From: Flavobacteriales bacterium | GTDB lineage: Bacteria > Bacteroidota > Bacteroidia > NS11-12g > UBA955 | Length of the DNA stretch: 46,950 bases | Reading direction: 5' to 3' | Assembly: GCA_947463125.1 (NCBI GenBank) | Contig: CANHQZ010000002.1 | Coordinates: 1-46,950, forward strand | Shown here: positions 17,092-26,038 of the stretch, piece by piece | Position numbering within the stretch: the stretch's first letter is position 1 | How the letters are laid out: every line of letters begins with the position of its first letter | Translations under genes and position numbers: made by a program | The notes under the pieces: model-generated | Databases searched by the model: none | The model's input: only the letters and a program-made list of their open reading frames with translations | What the model was told of the DNA's origin: nothing

Positions 17092-17850
17092 TTATTTTTT
17101 AATTTTTCCTTTTGGCGTTTTCAACGTAATCCACTTGTCAGGCCTTACCTGACCATCGGGCTGAAACCTGAAATCAGGCAGCAGCAATTCTTTCTTTTCT
17201 GTGATGAAAGGTTTGATACTGCTGAAGAAATGCGGTGTGTTCACATCCTTTCGCTGGTAAGGATTCCATATTCCGGTGAAAATAATGGCCGGCTCCTGCA
17301 GTATTAAGGCATCCGGGAGCGAAGCGATTTTTTTATCCCCTGAGTGAAAAAGAAATGTGATTCTAAAAATGCCTTTGACACTCCCTGCGTATTTTTCATC
17401 TACATCTTCCGTAAGCACATAATTGCCTTCTGCAAACAACATTTTCCAGCCGTTTGTCATAAATGAATCAAGCGTAAACCTGGCGGCACTTGTAGAATTA
17501 ACAGTATCTACATACTCTTCTGCGGAAGCATTAAAAATATTGTCAATGCTCGGTTTAATGTCGAAGTGATTTTTCATGCCACGATGAAGGCTGAGACCTT
17601 GTAAAACAGGCTGGGGGAGGTTGTTTCCCTTTTTCAAACCTACTATCACAACCCGAATGTGGCTGCACTGCGAATCGGCACCAAAACCTCCGTCAAAAGT
17701 ATCTTGTAACCGTAAGAAAATATCCTTGTGGTTTTCGTTTGTGATTTCTCCAATTCCCGGGTTGGGGGATTGCAAAACGGGATCTGTTTGGTACTGGGCC
17801 GAAAGGAGTAACGGCAGCAAACAAAGCAATATGCCCGTGAGATTTCGCAT
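17092..17850 (-). CDS. Secreted protein of unknown function
   Basis: 252 residues with a clear signal peptide (MRNLTGILLCLLPLLLSAQ), followed by a soluble domain without motifs I recognise. It contains two cysteines in the mature part at most and no heme or metal signature. The C-terminus is strongly basic (TPKGKIKK). It overlaps the rhodanese stop by one base (TGATG) and lies 16 bases upstream of the multiheme cytochrome, so it is probably produced with both. An envelope role linked to the cytochrome is an inference from position only. Confidence 0.75.
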   Translation of the reverse strand: MRNLTGILLCLLPLLLSAQYQTDPVLQSPNPGIGEITNENHKDIFLRLQDTFDGGFGADSQCSHIRVVIVGLKKGNNLPQPVLQGLSLHRGMKNHFDIKPSIDNIFNASAEEYVDTVNSTSAARFTLDSFMTNGWKMLFAEGNYVLTEDVDEKYAGSVKGIFRITFLFHSGDKKIASLPDALILQEPAIIFTGIWNPYQRKDVNTPHFFSSIKPFITEKKELLLPDFRFQPDGQVRPDKWITLKTPKGKIKK

Positions 17851-18155
17851 CAGGCACCAAATTGTCTTTGCCAGTCAAGCATGCCGCCGAGAAGGTTTCT
17901 TACTTTTGTGAATCCTTGCGATTCCAGAAACGCCTTGGCAGTGGCACTTCTCGCACCGCTGCGGCAATGCACAATAATCTCATCTTGTTTGTGCTCCTCA
18001 AGGTTTTCGATTTTACCGGGCAGTTCAGCCAGTGGTATAAGTGTTGCGCCTATGTTAAACTCTTCGTATTCCCAGGTTTCACGAACATCAATAATCATTG
18101 GGGCTGTTCCGGCGTCAATCCTGGATTTCAACTCAATTACGGTAATATCTTCCAT
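17850..18155 (-). CDS. Single-domain rhodanese-like protein
   Basis: 101 residues, one rhodanese domain, no export signal. The active loop CRSGARS begins at Cys64, the persulfide-forming residue, and IIDVRETWEYEEFNIGA is the conserved N-terminal signature. Such proteins carry sulfane sulfur in the cytoplasm, or at times reduce arsenate or thiosulfate; the acceptor is not visible. It is two bases downstream of the T9SS type A gene and overlaps the next gene by one base, the middle of a tightly coupled set. A cytoplasmic sulfur carrier between secreted proteins is a curious grouping. Confidence 0.92.
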   Translation of the reverse strand: MEDITVIELKSRIDAGTAPMIIDVRETWEYEEFNIGATLIPLAELPGKIENLEEHKQDEIIVHCRSGARSATAKAFLESQGFTKVRNLLGGMLDWQRQFGA

Positions 18156-18157
18156 GT

Positions 18158-20077
18158 TTAGGGTTGTTTAATCAATTTGTGGCTGTAGGTATTTCCTATA
18201 TTGTCGGTGCAATATACAATGTACATTCCCGGTGTAAGGGTTTCAATCAAAATCTCATTTGTTGGATAGATGCTTTCCAGCACTTTCTTGCCGGTGAGAG
18301 AAAATACCGCAAAATGCTTTATTCCTTTGATACCCTCAATTCTTATGGAACGGGATGACGGATTGGGCACAATCCTGATAGCAGATTTCACCGCTGTTTT
18401 TAAGCCCATGCGGTGCTCTTTGGCCGATCCCATGAGTGGTCTGAGCATAGGTACCCCTTTAACCGAGGCATCTACCGGATCCCACTGACCAAGCAGGTTA
18501 TAGAAAAGGTTGGGGTTTTTTACGTTCTGTCCCCTGTAACGGTAATTATTGTCATATCCCACATTCAGAACGAATTTCTGAAACTGAATCCAGCCGATGT
18601 AGTAACTGCCTTTATCAAGGAGTAAATTGGTGTCTAAATAGAAATAGTGAAAGCCGTTTTGTGTGTCTTTGTATGCGGGCAATTCAAAAGGTGTTTCATA
18701 GATCAGCTCATCCTGATTGTCGGTGGCACCAATCGGTGAAAGTTTGCGCCACACCCTGAACCTGAATTTGCGGTTGGACACATCTTCCACACTTTGATTG
18801 AACATAACAGCCAGGCCCCGGAAAGTGTCTTTTTTGAGCAAATCGAATTTCATGGCAAACTGTCCTTTGATGTCTGGCAGAAATTCATAGTTCAGTCCAA
18901 AACCACCTTCTGCGGTTCCATCATCCCATGCATACCAGGGTGTAAATGTTTGTCTTGATTGAAAAACGTTGTTGTTCCCGGCCGCGTTGTAGTTATCGGG
19001 GGTGATATCATCGCTCTGCGGAGCAATTTTGTAAGTGAGTTTCAGAAACGGATTTTCTCCTGAAAGCGTATCCATTTTTACCTGACCGAAGTTTTCACCG
19101 TCTACGCCCGGCGCTACGTTTTTACTGCTAAGGCTAAAAGGGCGGAACAAAACCAAAGAATCGTACCGGTTTCGTATCTCCAGCTGAAAGCGGGTTTGAA
19201 CAGTAACTGCGCTATTCAGATTTCGTACCGTAATGCTATGCCCCGGCAATGTTTGGTCTGTAAAATTGTCCATGAAGTGCCTGTATGGCATGCTGAAATA
19301 GTCTTTAAGCAGGGAAGGAGAAGCAAACTGAATTGCTACATCACGAATTCCTGTGTCTTTTGAACTGCGGCTTCTGTCAAGCCTCACATAATCAATATGC
19401 CAGTGGTTAAGATTGCCTGTAGCCTTGGTGTAATTGACCCATCTGAATTGAAATGCGCCATGCAGAAACTCAGTTTGAAATGCGGGAACCATCACCTGCT
19501 TGAAAGCGCTTGAATTTTTACCGGTTTGCGACCAAACGCGTTTCCAAGTGCCGGTTTTGGTTTTGAAAAACAGAATCAGTGAATCCTCTGCTTCCGGAAT
19601 GTCCCCCAGACCTGCAGTTTGATAGAAAAAGCTGAGATAAACACTGTCCGAAGGGGTGTAGTTTTTGGTAGTGATGGGCCCGGTTTTGTAAAACTGAAGG
19701 TTTATTGGCTGGCTGGTCAGGCTGTCGGCATAAACGAAAACAGACTTGTTCAATAAACCCTTCCATGGTTTTCCGGCGGCGTTGAGATGGTCAAACGTGG
19801 CAACATTGTAATCAGGTTGATTTACAGGGAAGGAATTGTTTATCCAAACCTGATTGTCGGTCCAACGATTGTAGGACGGATAACCGTTTTCAGCCGTAAA
19901 ATTATCGAAAAAAGGCAAGTCCAGTGTGTCGGTTATTTTACTGAAATGCAGTTCTGTATTGGTTGATGCGCTTTTGCGATCAACAGACTGGATTGGTGAA
20001 AACAAAATGCCCTGGCCAAAGAGGTAAACATTGCATGAGAACAGCAAAAATGTAACGAGGGTAATTCGGTTTTTCAT
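18158..20077 (-). CDS. Large secreted protein with T9SS type A sorting domain
   Basis: 639 residues from the ATG at 20077; the open frame begins three codons earlier at a TTG. A signal peptide (about 1-22, ending YLFGQ) is followed by a jelly-roll-like region of the kind often found in Bacteroidota surface proteins (DSVYLSFFYQTAGLGDIPEAED, FQFRWVNY, HWHIDYVRLD). The last 75 residues form a type A sorting domain: IRIVPNPSSRSIRIEG, VFSLTGKKVLE, LTPGMYIVYCT. The passenger activity is unknown. An exact -7 box lies 47 bases upstream of the start. It leads the operon with the rhodanese, secreted protein and cytochrome, the rhodanese ATG following its stop by two bases. Confidence 0.9.
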   Translation of the reverse strand: MKNRITLVTFLLFSCNVYLFGQGILFSPIQSVDRKSASTNTELHFSKITDTLDLPFFDNFTAENGYPSYNRWTDNQVWINNSFPVNQPDYNVATFDHLNAAGKPWKGLLNKSVFVYADSLTSQPINLQFYKTGPITTKNYTPSDSVYLSFFYQTAGLGDIPEAEDSLILFFKTKTGTWKRVWSQTGKNSSAFKQVMVPAFQTEFLHGAFQFRWVNYTKATGNLNHWHIDYVRLDRSRSSKDTGIRDVAIQFASPSLLKDYFSMPYRHFMDNFTDQTLPGHSITVRNLNSAVTVQTRFQLEIRNRYDSLVLFRPFSLSSKNVAPGVDGENFGQVKMDTLSGENPFLKLTYKIAPQSDDITPDNYNAAGNNNVFQSRQTFTPWYAWDDGTAEGGFGLNYEFLPDIKGQFAMKFDLLKKDTFRGLAVMFNQSVEDVSNRKFRFRVWRKLSPIGATDNQDELIYETPFELPAYKDTQNGFHYFYLDTNLLLDKGSYYIGWIQFQKFVLNVGYDNNYRYRGQNVKNPNLFYNLLGQWDPVDASVKGVPMLRPLMGSAKEHRMGLKTAVKSAIRIVPNPSSRSIRIEGIKGIKHFAVFSLTGKKVLESIYPTNEILIETLTPGMYIVYCTDNIGNTYSHKLIKQP

Positions 20078-20124
20078 CAATGACAACCCGGATAAACGGA
20101 TGGTTTACCTTTTATATTGTAATG

Positions 20125-20132
20125 CAAAGGTA
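20125..20132 (-). promoter_or_regulatory. Bacteroidota -7 promoter box (TACCTTTG)
   Basis: Exact TAnnTTTG on the minus strand, just past the stop codon of the PASTA gene and 47 bases upstream of the T9SS type A gene. It is the likely promoter of the four-gene unit ending in the cytochrome, with a leader of about 40 bases, longer than at the other boxes here. Confidence 0.65.
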
Positions 20133-20136
20133 AAAA

Positions 20137-20772
20137 TCAGAGCGGTTTTTTCCGTTTTTTTCTTTTTGGTTCCTTTGAAGGGGGCGGTTCCTGGTCAGGT
20201 ACATCAGGTTCAATTGCGGTACTGTCGGCATTTTCATTGTCATCTGCCTGATTCTTTGCCACTACCAGATCGATACGCGTTCCTTTGGTTATCATTTTAC
20301 CTGCCGGAACTTCCATTCCATTGATGGTTTGCCTGGTGACCAGATTATTGCCAATTTCATCATAAACATACTCTATGTTGCCCAGTTCAAGTCCATTGTT
20401 TTTGATGAGGACTTTTGCCAGCGTGAGGCTTTGATCCACAAGCATTGGCATTTTCACCCTGGGTTTATCGAGAGCATTCACAACCAGATAAATGATGCGG
20501 TTGGGCTTTACATCGCTGCCTGCAGGCGGATCCTGTTCGGTAACGGCATCTCTCTTCATGTTCTCCAGGTATACAGAATCTGTGATTTCGTAACGTAGTC
20601 CCTCATCATCCAGTTTTTCAATGGCTTCCTGCATATTCATGCCAACAATGGCGGGAACTTTAACTGCCACGTTATGGTTGGTGAACCAGTTCATCCACAA
20701 AAAAAGCAACAGTATAAAAACACCTGTAGCCGCAATTCCGAGCCCGATATTGAAGAGCCAGTTCTTATTCAT
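20137..20772 (-). CDS. Membrane-anchored protein with two PASTA domains
   Basis: 211 residues from the ATG at 20772, since the longer frame overlaps the ligase gene too far. A single transmembrane helix (about 6-27, LFNIGLGIAATGVFILLLFLW) is followed by two PASTA domains (VKVPAIVGMNMQEAIEKL and VKMPMLVDQSLTLAKVL) facing the periplasm, then an acidic-to-basic linker ending KRKKRKKPL. PASTA domains bind muropeptides or beta-lactam-like ligands in other bacteria. No kinase domain is present, unlike PknB-type proteins. It overlaps the Ddl gene by eight bases, a pairing that points to a cell wall role. Confidence 0.88.
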   Translation of the reverse strand: MNKNWLFNIGLGIAATGVFILLLFLWMNWFTNHNVAVKVPAIVGMNMQEAIEKLDDEGLRYEITDSVYLENMKRDAVTEQDPPAGSDVKPNRIIYLVVNALDKPRVKMPMLVDQSLTLAKVLIKNNGLELGNIEYVYDEIGNNLVTRQTINGMEVPAGKMITKGTRIDLVVAKNQADDNENADSTAIEPDVPDQEPPPSKEPKRKKRKKPL

Positions 20773-23461
20773 GCTTCGATGATAACGAATCCTTACCAAA
20801 TTTTAATATATCCCTTATAAAATCAAACGGTTTATATCCATTTATGGCAGCCTGATGGTAAATACAGGTTGCCGGTGTCATGCCGGGAAGACTGTTTACC
20901 TCAATAATCCAGGTCTCCACACTTCCGTCTGCCATGATTTTTACAAATGCATCAATACGGCAATAGCCGGTCACATCCAGGCATTTTGCCACGGCTTTCA
21001 GCGTTTTGCGCACCTCAGCACTGATTCGTGCCTGTTCTGCCGCATCCCTGCTAAACCGCGAGGGAGTGATGTTTTGCCCTTGACCTGCCAGAAATTTCTC
21101 TTCCAGGCTTAATATTTCACTTTCCGCCAGGGCTTCACTGGGTTCAAATACTTCATAGCGAATGCCATCTGTTTCCCTGTGGGTAATCATTCCGCCGGTA
21201 ATTTCCAGAAACCTAACCGCGTCCCCTTTATCAATGAATTTTTCGATCAGCAGTTCACTTTTAACCGGGAATTCTTCGTTTGGTGTTAAACCCAGTTTTT
21301 GTCGGATTGCGGTATCGTCATCTCCGGGATTTCTAAAAATTCCGGAGATGAAGTGGTGCAGTTCTTCGGCAGTTTTCACCTTACGCACCGCGGCACTGCA
21401 GCCATCATCAGCAGGTTTGGCAATGAGCGGCAGCCCAAATCGACTGATGATTTCCATTTCAACCGCTTCGGCATTATTCAACCAGTCTGCTTTACTCAGC
21501 ATGCGGTGATCGGCCACCAGAAACCCGCTTTCGCGCAACTTTTGGTTGGTGATAAATTTATTGATGGTGATGGCCGCGCTATGCTGTCGGCTGCCATTGT
21601 AAAACAAGCCGTGTTTTTCCAGCTCTTGCTGTAGGGTTCCATCCTCACCTGGTCTTCCGTGCAGGGCAATAAATACGCCCGAAACCAATTCTGCCAGTTC
21701 AGAAAATGTAATTTCTCTGGGTGCTGAAAGCATTCCCTCAGGATTGTACCGCTCTGTGATGTGTGCAGCCTCATGGGCAATGGAATCCAGCACAGGGTTG
21801 TGTTCGAAATGCAACACCTTCTCTCGGATATCATCGGCATTGTCTTTCAGCATGATGTTAAGCGGCAATAAAAACATGCGCAGATTATCGGCGCTCCCGG
21901 TCAGGAAAACGGGCACAGGCTCATATTCCGCACTGCTGCTGAGTTTTTCATAAATATTGCGTCCGCTTTCCATGCTGATATGGCGCTCATAACTGTAGCC
22001 ACCCATGATAACCGCAATTTTTTGTTGTTGAGATTGCCCGGATGAAAGTGCATTAATCCGCTCGTCGAGCAAGTTTAATATGTTTTTCAGACCCTGCGAA
22101 CGAGGCTGGGTTTCGATACGCTCTGCAAGCGAATTGCGAATGATAAAAGTTAGAAAACGCGCCGGATTTAAGCCAATTTCAGCCGCCTGGTGAAAGAAGA
22201 AGCTGCTGGGCATCATGCCGCTGGTGGTGTTTGGGTCGTTCAGGAAAACCTCATTGTCGTCCGAAACGAAACCATCAATTCGGGCATATACATTGAACCC
22301 AAAGAAATCGTAAAGCGCCGTGCAGGCGGTCCTGATTTCCTCAAGCAACTCAGCCGAACCCGGCATGGGCGTTATTTTGTGGCTCAATCCCGGCAGGTAT
22401 TTGCTGCGATAATCGAAATAATCGGTTTTCTTCTTAATTTCGGTAGGGGGCAGGGCAATAGGATTGCCGGCATCATCGCGAATCACAATGCAGCTGAATT
22501 CGCGTCCCTCAATGAATTCTTCAAAAACCACTTCGGTTTCTGCGTCGGGTGATTCAAGCAAAACAGAGCTATCCGGCTCTGACAACAGACTGTTGATTCG
22601 GTTCAGCAAATCATCAGGCATAAAACACCATTCTCCGTTCAGCTGCAAAGGCAGTCCAAGTCCACTGCGGATATCGGTAATTTCCTTAATCTGGTTTATA
22701 CGGTCCTCTTCAGTTAAAATAGACCATTCCTCAAAATCAAATTGTATGCGAAAGAATGCCAGATCTACGGCTTTTTCAAAAGTGCGGTAATCCGTGTTTT
22801 TCAGCACACTCACGCCCAGAGAACTGCCTTGATTGGCGGGCTTTACCACAAAGTGTTCCTTGAATTCGCGGTTGTAAAAGAAAAACAAATTTCCCTTTTC
22901 TTTTTCGTCAGCATTAAGCCATGCATCGCGTTTCAGCGTCTGGTAATGGTTTACATACAAACCGGCTCTTTCCTGAAAATCTTTTTGACGGGCCTTGTTC
23001 ATTCCCAATGCGGAAGCAAAAATTCCTGATCCCGAGTAGGGTATATTGTACCATTCCAGCAATCCCTGAATGGTTCCGTCTTCGCCAAGTGTTCCGTGCA
23101 GTGCCAGAAAAGCAAAATCAATATGGTTTTTTAATTCGCCGGCTGTTACTGTTTTACCAAGGGCAGAAAGCATTTGGTGCTGCAGTTCCTCGCTTGGGTT
23201 GAGGCTTTCTGCATACACCTGAAATCCGTGGGGTAAGTCAGGCAGAAATGATGCCGGTGGATAGAAATCGCGGATACTGCCTTTGTAAACGTATTCCCAG
23301 TTCAGGATAACAAAATTGCCAAAAGAATCCACAAAAATGGGTACGGCCTCAAACAGGTTTTTATCCAGATTGTCATAAACAGTGCGGCCGCCGGCAAAGG
23401 AAACTTCCCGTTCGCGTGAAGCACCTCCAAAGAAAATTCCGACACGGATTTTGGATGTCAT
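20765..23461 (-). CDS. Tandem-duplicated D-alanine-D-alanine ligase (two ATP-grasp units in one chain)
   Basis: 898 residues, more than twice the usual 310-360 of Ddl, which makes the D-Ala-D-Ala dipeptide for peptidoglycan. Two complete ATP-grasp copies are visible. Copy 1 (about 5-445): GGASREREVS, LHGTLGEDGT at 121, KPANQGSSLGV at 208, EEFIEG at 314, ARID at 393, then DPNTTSGM at 409 in place of the usual EVNTxPGM. Copy 2 (about 480-890): GGYSYERHIS, LHGRPGEDGT at 600, KPADDGCSAAV at 682 in place of KPxxxGSSxGV, CRID at 834, and a canonical EVNSLPGM at 854. Copy 1 also has an insert of about 70 residues before EEFIEG. The frame is continuous, and an exact -7 box sits five bases upstream of the ATG. 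Confidence 0.88.
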   Translation of the reverse strand: MTSKIRVGIFFGGASREREVSFAGGRTVYDNLDKNLFEAVPIFVDSFGNFVILNWEYVYKGSIRDFYPPASFLPDLPHGFQVYAESLNPSEELQHQMLSALGKTVTAGELKNHIDFAFLALHGTLGEDGTIQGLLEWYNIPYSGSGIFASALGMNKARQKDFQERAGLYVNHYQTLKRDAWLNADEKEKGNLFFFYNREFKEHFVVKPANQGSSLGVSVLKNTDYRTFEKAVDLAFFRIQFDFEEWSILTEEDRINQIKEITDIRSGLGLPLQLNGEWCFMPDDLLNRINSLLSEPDSSVLLESPDAETEVVFEEFIEGREFSCIVIRDDAGNPIALPPTEIKKKTDYFDYRSKYLPGLSHKITPMPGSAELLEEIRTACTALYDFFGFNVYARIDGFVSDDNEVFLNDPNTTSGMMPSSFFFHQAAEIGLNPARFLTFIIRNSLAERIETQPRSQGLKNILNLLDERINALSSGQSQQQKIAVIMGGYSYERHISMESGRNIYEKLSSSAEYEPVPVFLTGSADNLRMFLLPLNIMLKDNADDIREKVLHFEHNPVLDSIAHEAAHITERYNPEGMLSAPREITFSELAELVSGVFIALHGRPGEDGTLQQELEKHGLFYNGSRQHSAAITINKFITNQKLRESGFLVADHRMLSKADWLNNAEAVEMEIISRFGLPLIAKPADDGCSAAVRKVKTAEELHHFISGIFRNPGDDDTAIRQKLGLTPNEEFPVKSELLIEKFIDKGDAVRFLEITGGMITHRETDGIRYEVFEPSEALAESEILSLEEKFLAGQGQNITPSRFSRDAAEQARISAEVRKTLKAVAKCLDVTGYCRIDAFVKIMADGSVETWIIEVNSLPGMTPATCIYHQAAINGYKPFDFIRDILKFGKDSLSSKHE

Positions 23462-23466
23462 TGTTG

Positions 23467-23474
23467 CAAATTTA
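23467..23474 (-). promoter_or_regulatory. Bacteroidota -7 promoter box (TAAATTTG) of the ddl-like gene
   Basis: Exact TAnnTTTG on the minus strand, five bases upstream of the ATG at 23461, predicting a leaderless or nearly leaderless transcript for the ligase-PASTA unit. Confidence 0.65.
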
Positions 23475-23561
23475 TATCAAGCATGCATGGTTTATCCGTG
23501 ATGTAATACACATGCTGTGGATGCGTACTTAAAACAGGGCGGTTTTTCCCTTTAAAACCGT

Positions 23562-23569
23562 TAATTTCG
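23562..23569 (+). promoter_or_regulatory. -7-like box (TAATTTCG) of pepA
   Basis: One mismatch from TAnnTTTG, with the same TTCG ending as the ruvX box, 14 bases upstream of the pepA ATG in the 122-base divergent gap. Confidence 0.4.
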
Positions 23570-23583
23570 CAGTCCTTTTAACT

Positions 23584-24975
23584 ATGTCAACTGTTCTGTT
23601 AATCCAATCCAAAGATGCCATTTCGGGCGTTTCCATTCCGGAACCTGTTAAACAATATTTTTCGCAAGCCATGAGTGGCGAAGCCTGGAGTTACACTTAC
23701 CGCGGACAGGAAGGCGTTTTTTACCTGGAAAAAGCAGGCAAAGGACAGGGCCACGCAGAGTCTGAAAGACTTCGCAAAGCAGGCAGCAGTATAGCCAAAT
23801 CGCTGAATGCCGATAAAACAAATTCGGTGAACGTGATAAACGTTGACGCAACCGCTGAATGGGGTGTTGCACTCGCCGAAGGTCTGGCATTAACCAATTA
23901 TAAATTTGATAAATACCTGAAAGACCGCGAAAAAACGGCCCTTTCCCTGAAAATCATTACCTATAGCGGAGCAGGAGCGGAGCAGTGGAATGCAGTGCAA
24001 ACCATTGTCGAATCCGTTTTTGTGGCCAGGGATCTGGTGAATGAACCTGTTTTGGGGTTGAACGCAACCGGGCTTGCCGACAAATTCGTTCAGCTGGGTC
24101 AGCAGGCAGGTTTCTCGGTGGAGGTATGGAATAAAGCCAAAATTGAGAGTCAGAAAATGGGTGGTCTGCTTTCTGTGAACAAAGGAAGCCAGGATCCTCC
24201 CACTTTCAGCATTATGGAATACAAACCGGCCAATGCCAAAAACAGCAAACCTATTGTGCTTGTTGGGAAAGGAGTGGTTTTTGATACCGGCGGATTGAGC
24301 CTGAAACCCACGCCGGCCAGCATGGATTACATGAAGTGCGATATGGCGGGCTCGGCTGTTGTGGGCGGTGTAATGTATGCGGTTGGAAAACTGAATCTGC
24401 CTTTGTGGGTAATTGGTTTGGTGCCTGCCACCGATAACCGTCCGGGTGAAAATGCCATTTGTCCGGGTGATATTATTACCACCTTCGACGGAACCACTGT
24501 GGAAGTGTTGAACACCGATGCGGAAGGCCGACTCATTCTGTGCGATGCACTCGCATTTGCCAAAAAATACGAACCCGAACTGGTGATGGATTTTGCCACA
24601 CTCACGGGTGCAGCCGCAAGGGCTTTGGGAGCTTATGGAAGCGCCATGATGGGAACCGCCGATGAATCGGTGAAAAATGACGTAAAAGCCGCCGGGGATA
24701 AAGTGTACGAGCGTCTGGCAGAATTTCCATTGTGGGAAGAATACAGCGAAGAGATGAAAGGCGATATCAGCGACTTGAAAAATTTGGGTAAGGCCGAAGG
24801 TGGCGCCCAGACCGCAGGCGCTTTCCTGAAATACTTTACCAATTATCCCTGGTTGCATTTTGATATTGCCGGAACGGCATTCAATCACGCTCCTGATGCC
24901 TACCGAGTAAAAGGGGGAACGGGCGTGGGCGTGCGCATGGTGGTGCAGTTTTTAATGAACAAAGCGAATGGATAA
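23584..24975 (+). CDS. pepA: Leucyl aminopeptidase (M17 family)
   Basis: A cytosolic metallo-aminopeptidase that removes N-terminal residues from peptides. The 463-residue protein has the full M17 set: VGKGVVFDTGGLSLKP with catalytic Lys and metal ligands, MKCDMAGSAVVGG, and the signature NTDAEGRLILCDAL with two metal ligands and the catalytic Arg, followed by the ATLTGAAARALG segment. The N-terminal macrodomain-like region (1-140) is divergent, as usual. The length is normal for the family. Its last eight bases overlap the pdxA start, so both are expressed together. Confidence 0.96.
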   Translation: MSTVLLIQSKDAISGVSIPEPVKQYFSQAMSGEAWSYTYRGQEGVFYLEKAGKGQGHAESERLRKAGSSIAKSLNADKTNSVNVINVDATAEWGVALAEGLALTNYKFDKYLKDREKTALSLKIITYSGAGAEQWNAVQTIVESVFVARDLVNEPVLGLNATGLADKFVQLGQQAGFSVEVWNKAKIESQKMGGLLSVNKGSQDPPTFSIMEYKPANAKNSKPIVLVGKGVVFDTGGLSLKPTPASMDYMKCDMAGSAVVGGVMYAVGKLNLPLWVIGLVPATDNRPGENAICPGDIITTFDGTTVEVLNTDAEGRLILCDALAFAKKYEPELVMDFATLTGAAARALGAYGSAMMGTADESVKNDVKAAGDKVYERLAEFPLWEEYSEEMKGDISDLKNLGKAEGGAQTAGAFLKYFTNYPWLHFDIAGTAFNHAPDAYRVKGGTGVGVRMVVQFLMNKANG

Positions 24976-26038
24976 AATAAAACCAGTAATTGGTATAACC
25001 CAAGGCGACCCCAATGGTGTGGGTTTGGAACTCATCATACGCACTTTTGCCGATGAGCATATTTACAAATATTGTACGCCTGTGGTGTATGCTTCACCCA
25101 AAAGCTTTGTGTTTTACAAAAAGCAGCTGAACCTTCAGGAACCCATGTATCATCTGGTTCAGAGCGCTTCAGAAGCCAAAGCAGGTCGGCTGAACTTGGT
25201 GGTAAGCAGCGATGCCGGCATGGAAATTACTCCAGGCCAGCCTTCTGATGCAGCAGGCAAAGAAGCTTTGATGGCACTGGATAAAGCCTTGGTGGATGCC
25301 GCCGCAGGCCATTTGCAGGCTATGGTTACGGCTCCGCTGGATAAAAACACAGTGGCTGCCAATCTGCCGGGTTTCAGCGGACATACAGGCTATATTGCCG
25401 AAAAACTGGGCGTAGATCGCTATGCCATGGTGCTGGTGAGCGAAAACCTGCGGGTAGGGCTGGTAACGGAACATTTGCCCGTCAGCCAGATTGCCCAGGC
25501 CATCACAACCGATAAGATTGTAGCCAAGTTGAATATACTACATACTTCACTGCGCGAAGATTTTGCCTGTACCAAGCCTCGCATCGCAGTGCTTGGGCTC
25601 AATCCCCATGCTGGCGATGGCGGTTTGTTGGGAAAGGAAGAAATTAATATCATCAAGCCCGCCATTGCCAAAGTGTTTGGTGAAGGAAAGTTGGTTTACG
25701 GGCCTTATTCTGCGGATAGTTTCTTTGGCAGCGGCGCCTACAAAACTTTTGACGGTATTTTGGCCATGTACCACGACCAGGGATTGATTCCGTTTAAAAC
25801 ATTTGCTTTTTACGATGGAGTCAATTACACAGCGGGTTTGAATTTGGTGCGTACCAGTCCCGATCACGGTACAGCTTACGATCTGGCAGGGAAGGGCACC
25901 TGTGAAACCTTGTCTTTCCGCAACGCCATTTATGAAGCCATCGGTATTGTGAGAAATCGTTTACAGCACCACGAGGATTATGAAAATCCTTTGCCGTATG
26001 CAGAATTGAGAAGAGAAAAATTCCGTATAGATTTTTAA
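24968..26038 (+). CDS. pdxA: 4-hydroxythreonine-4-phosphate dehydrogenase
   Basis: Oxidises 4-phosphohydroxy-L-threonine in the DXP-dependent route to pyridoxal phosphate. 356 residues, slightly longer than E. coli PdxA (329). Recognisable segments are the N-terminus KPVIGITQGDPNGVGLE, TAPLDKNTV, GFSGHTGYIAEKL (first metal His), GLNPHAGDGGLLGKEE (second metal His) and MYHDQGLIPFK (third metal His), followed by GVNYTAGLNLVRTSPDHGTAYDLAGKG. All metal ligands are retained. It overlaps pepA by eight bases, and its stop overlaps the convergent T9SS gene by four bases with no terminator between. Confidence 0.96.
   Translation: MDKIKPVIGITQGDPNGVGLELIIRTFADEHIYKYCTPVVYASPKSFVFYKKQLNLQEPMYHLVQSASEAKAGRLNLVVSSDAGMEITPGQPSDAAGKEALMALDKALVDAAAGHLQAMVTAPLDKNTVAANLPGFSGHTGYIAEKLGVDRYAMVLVSENLRVGLVTEHLPVSQIAQAITTDKIVAKLNILHTSLREDFACTKPRIAVLGLNPHAGDGGLLGKEEINIIKPAIAKVFGEGKLVYGPYSADSFFGSGAYKTFDGILAMYHDQGLIPFKTFAFYDGVNYTAGLNLVRTSPDHGTAYDLAGKGTCETLSFRNAIYEAIGIVRNRLQHHEDYENPLPYAELRREKFRIDF

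Noticed and set aside
23890-24888. 332-codon open frame antisense to pepA
   Set aside because: It lies entirely opposite a well-conserved M17 peptidase, with His/Phe-rich composition typical of an antisense shadow.
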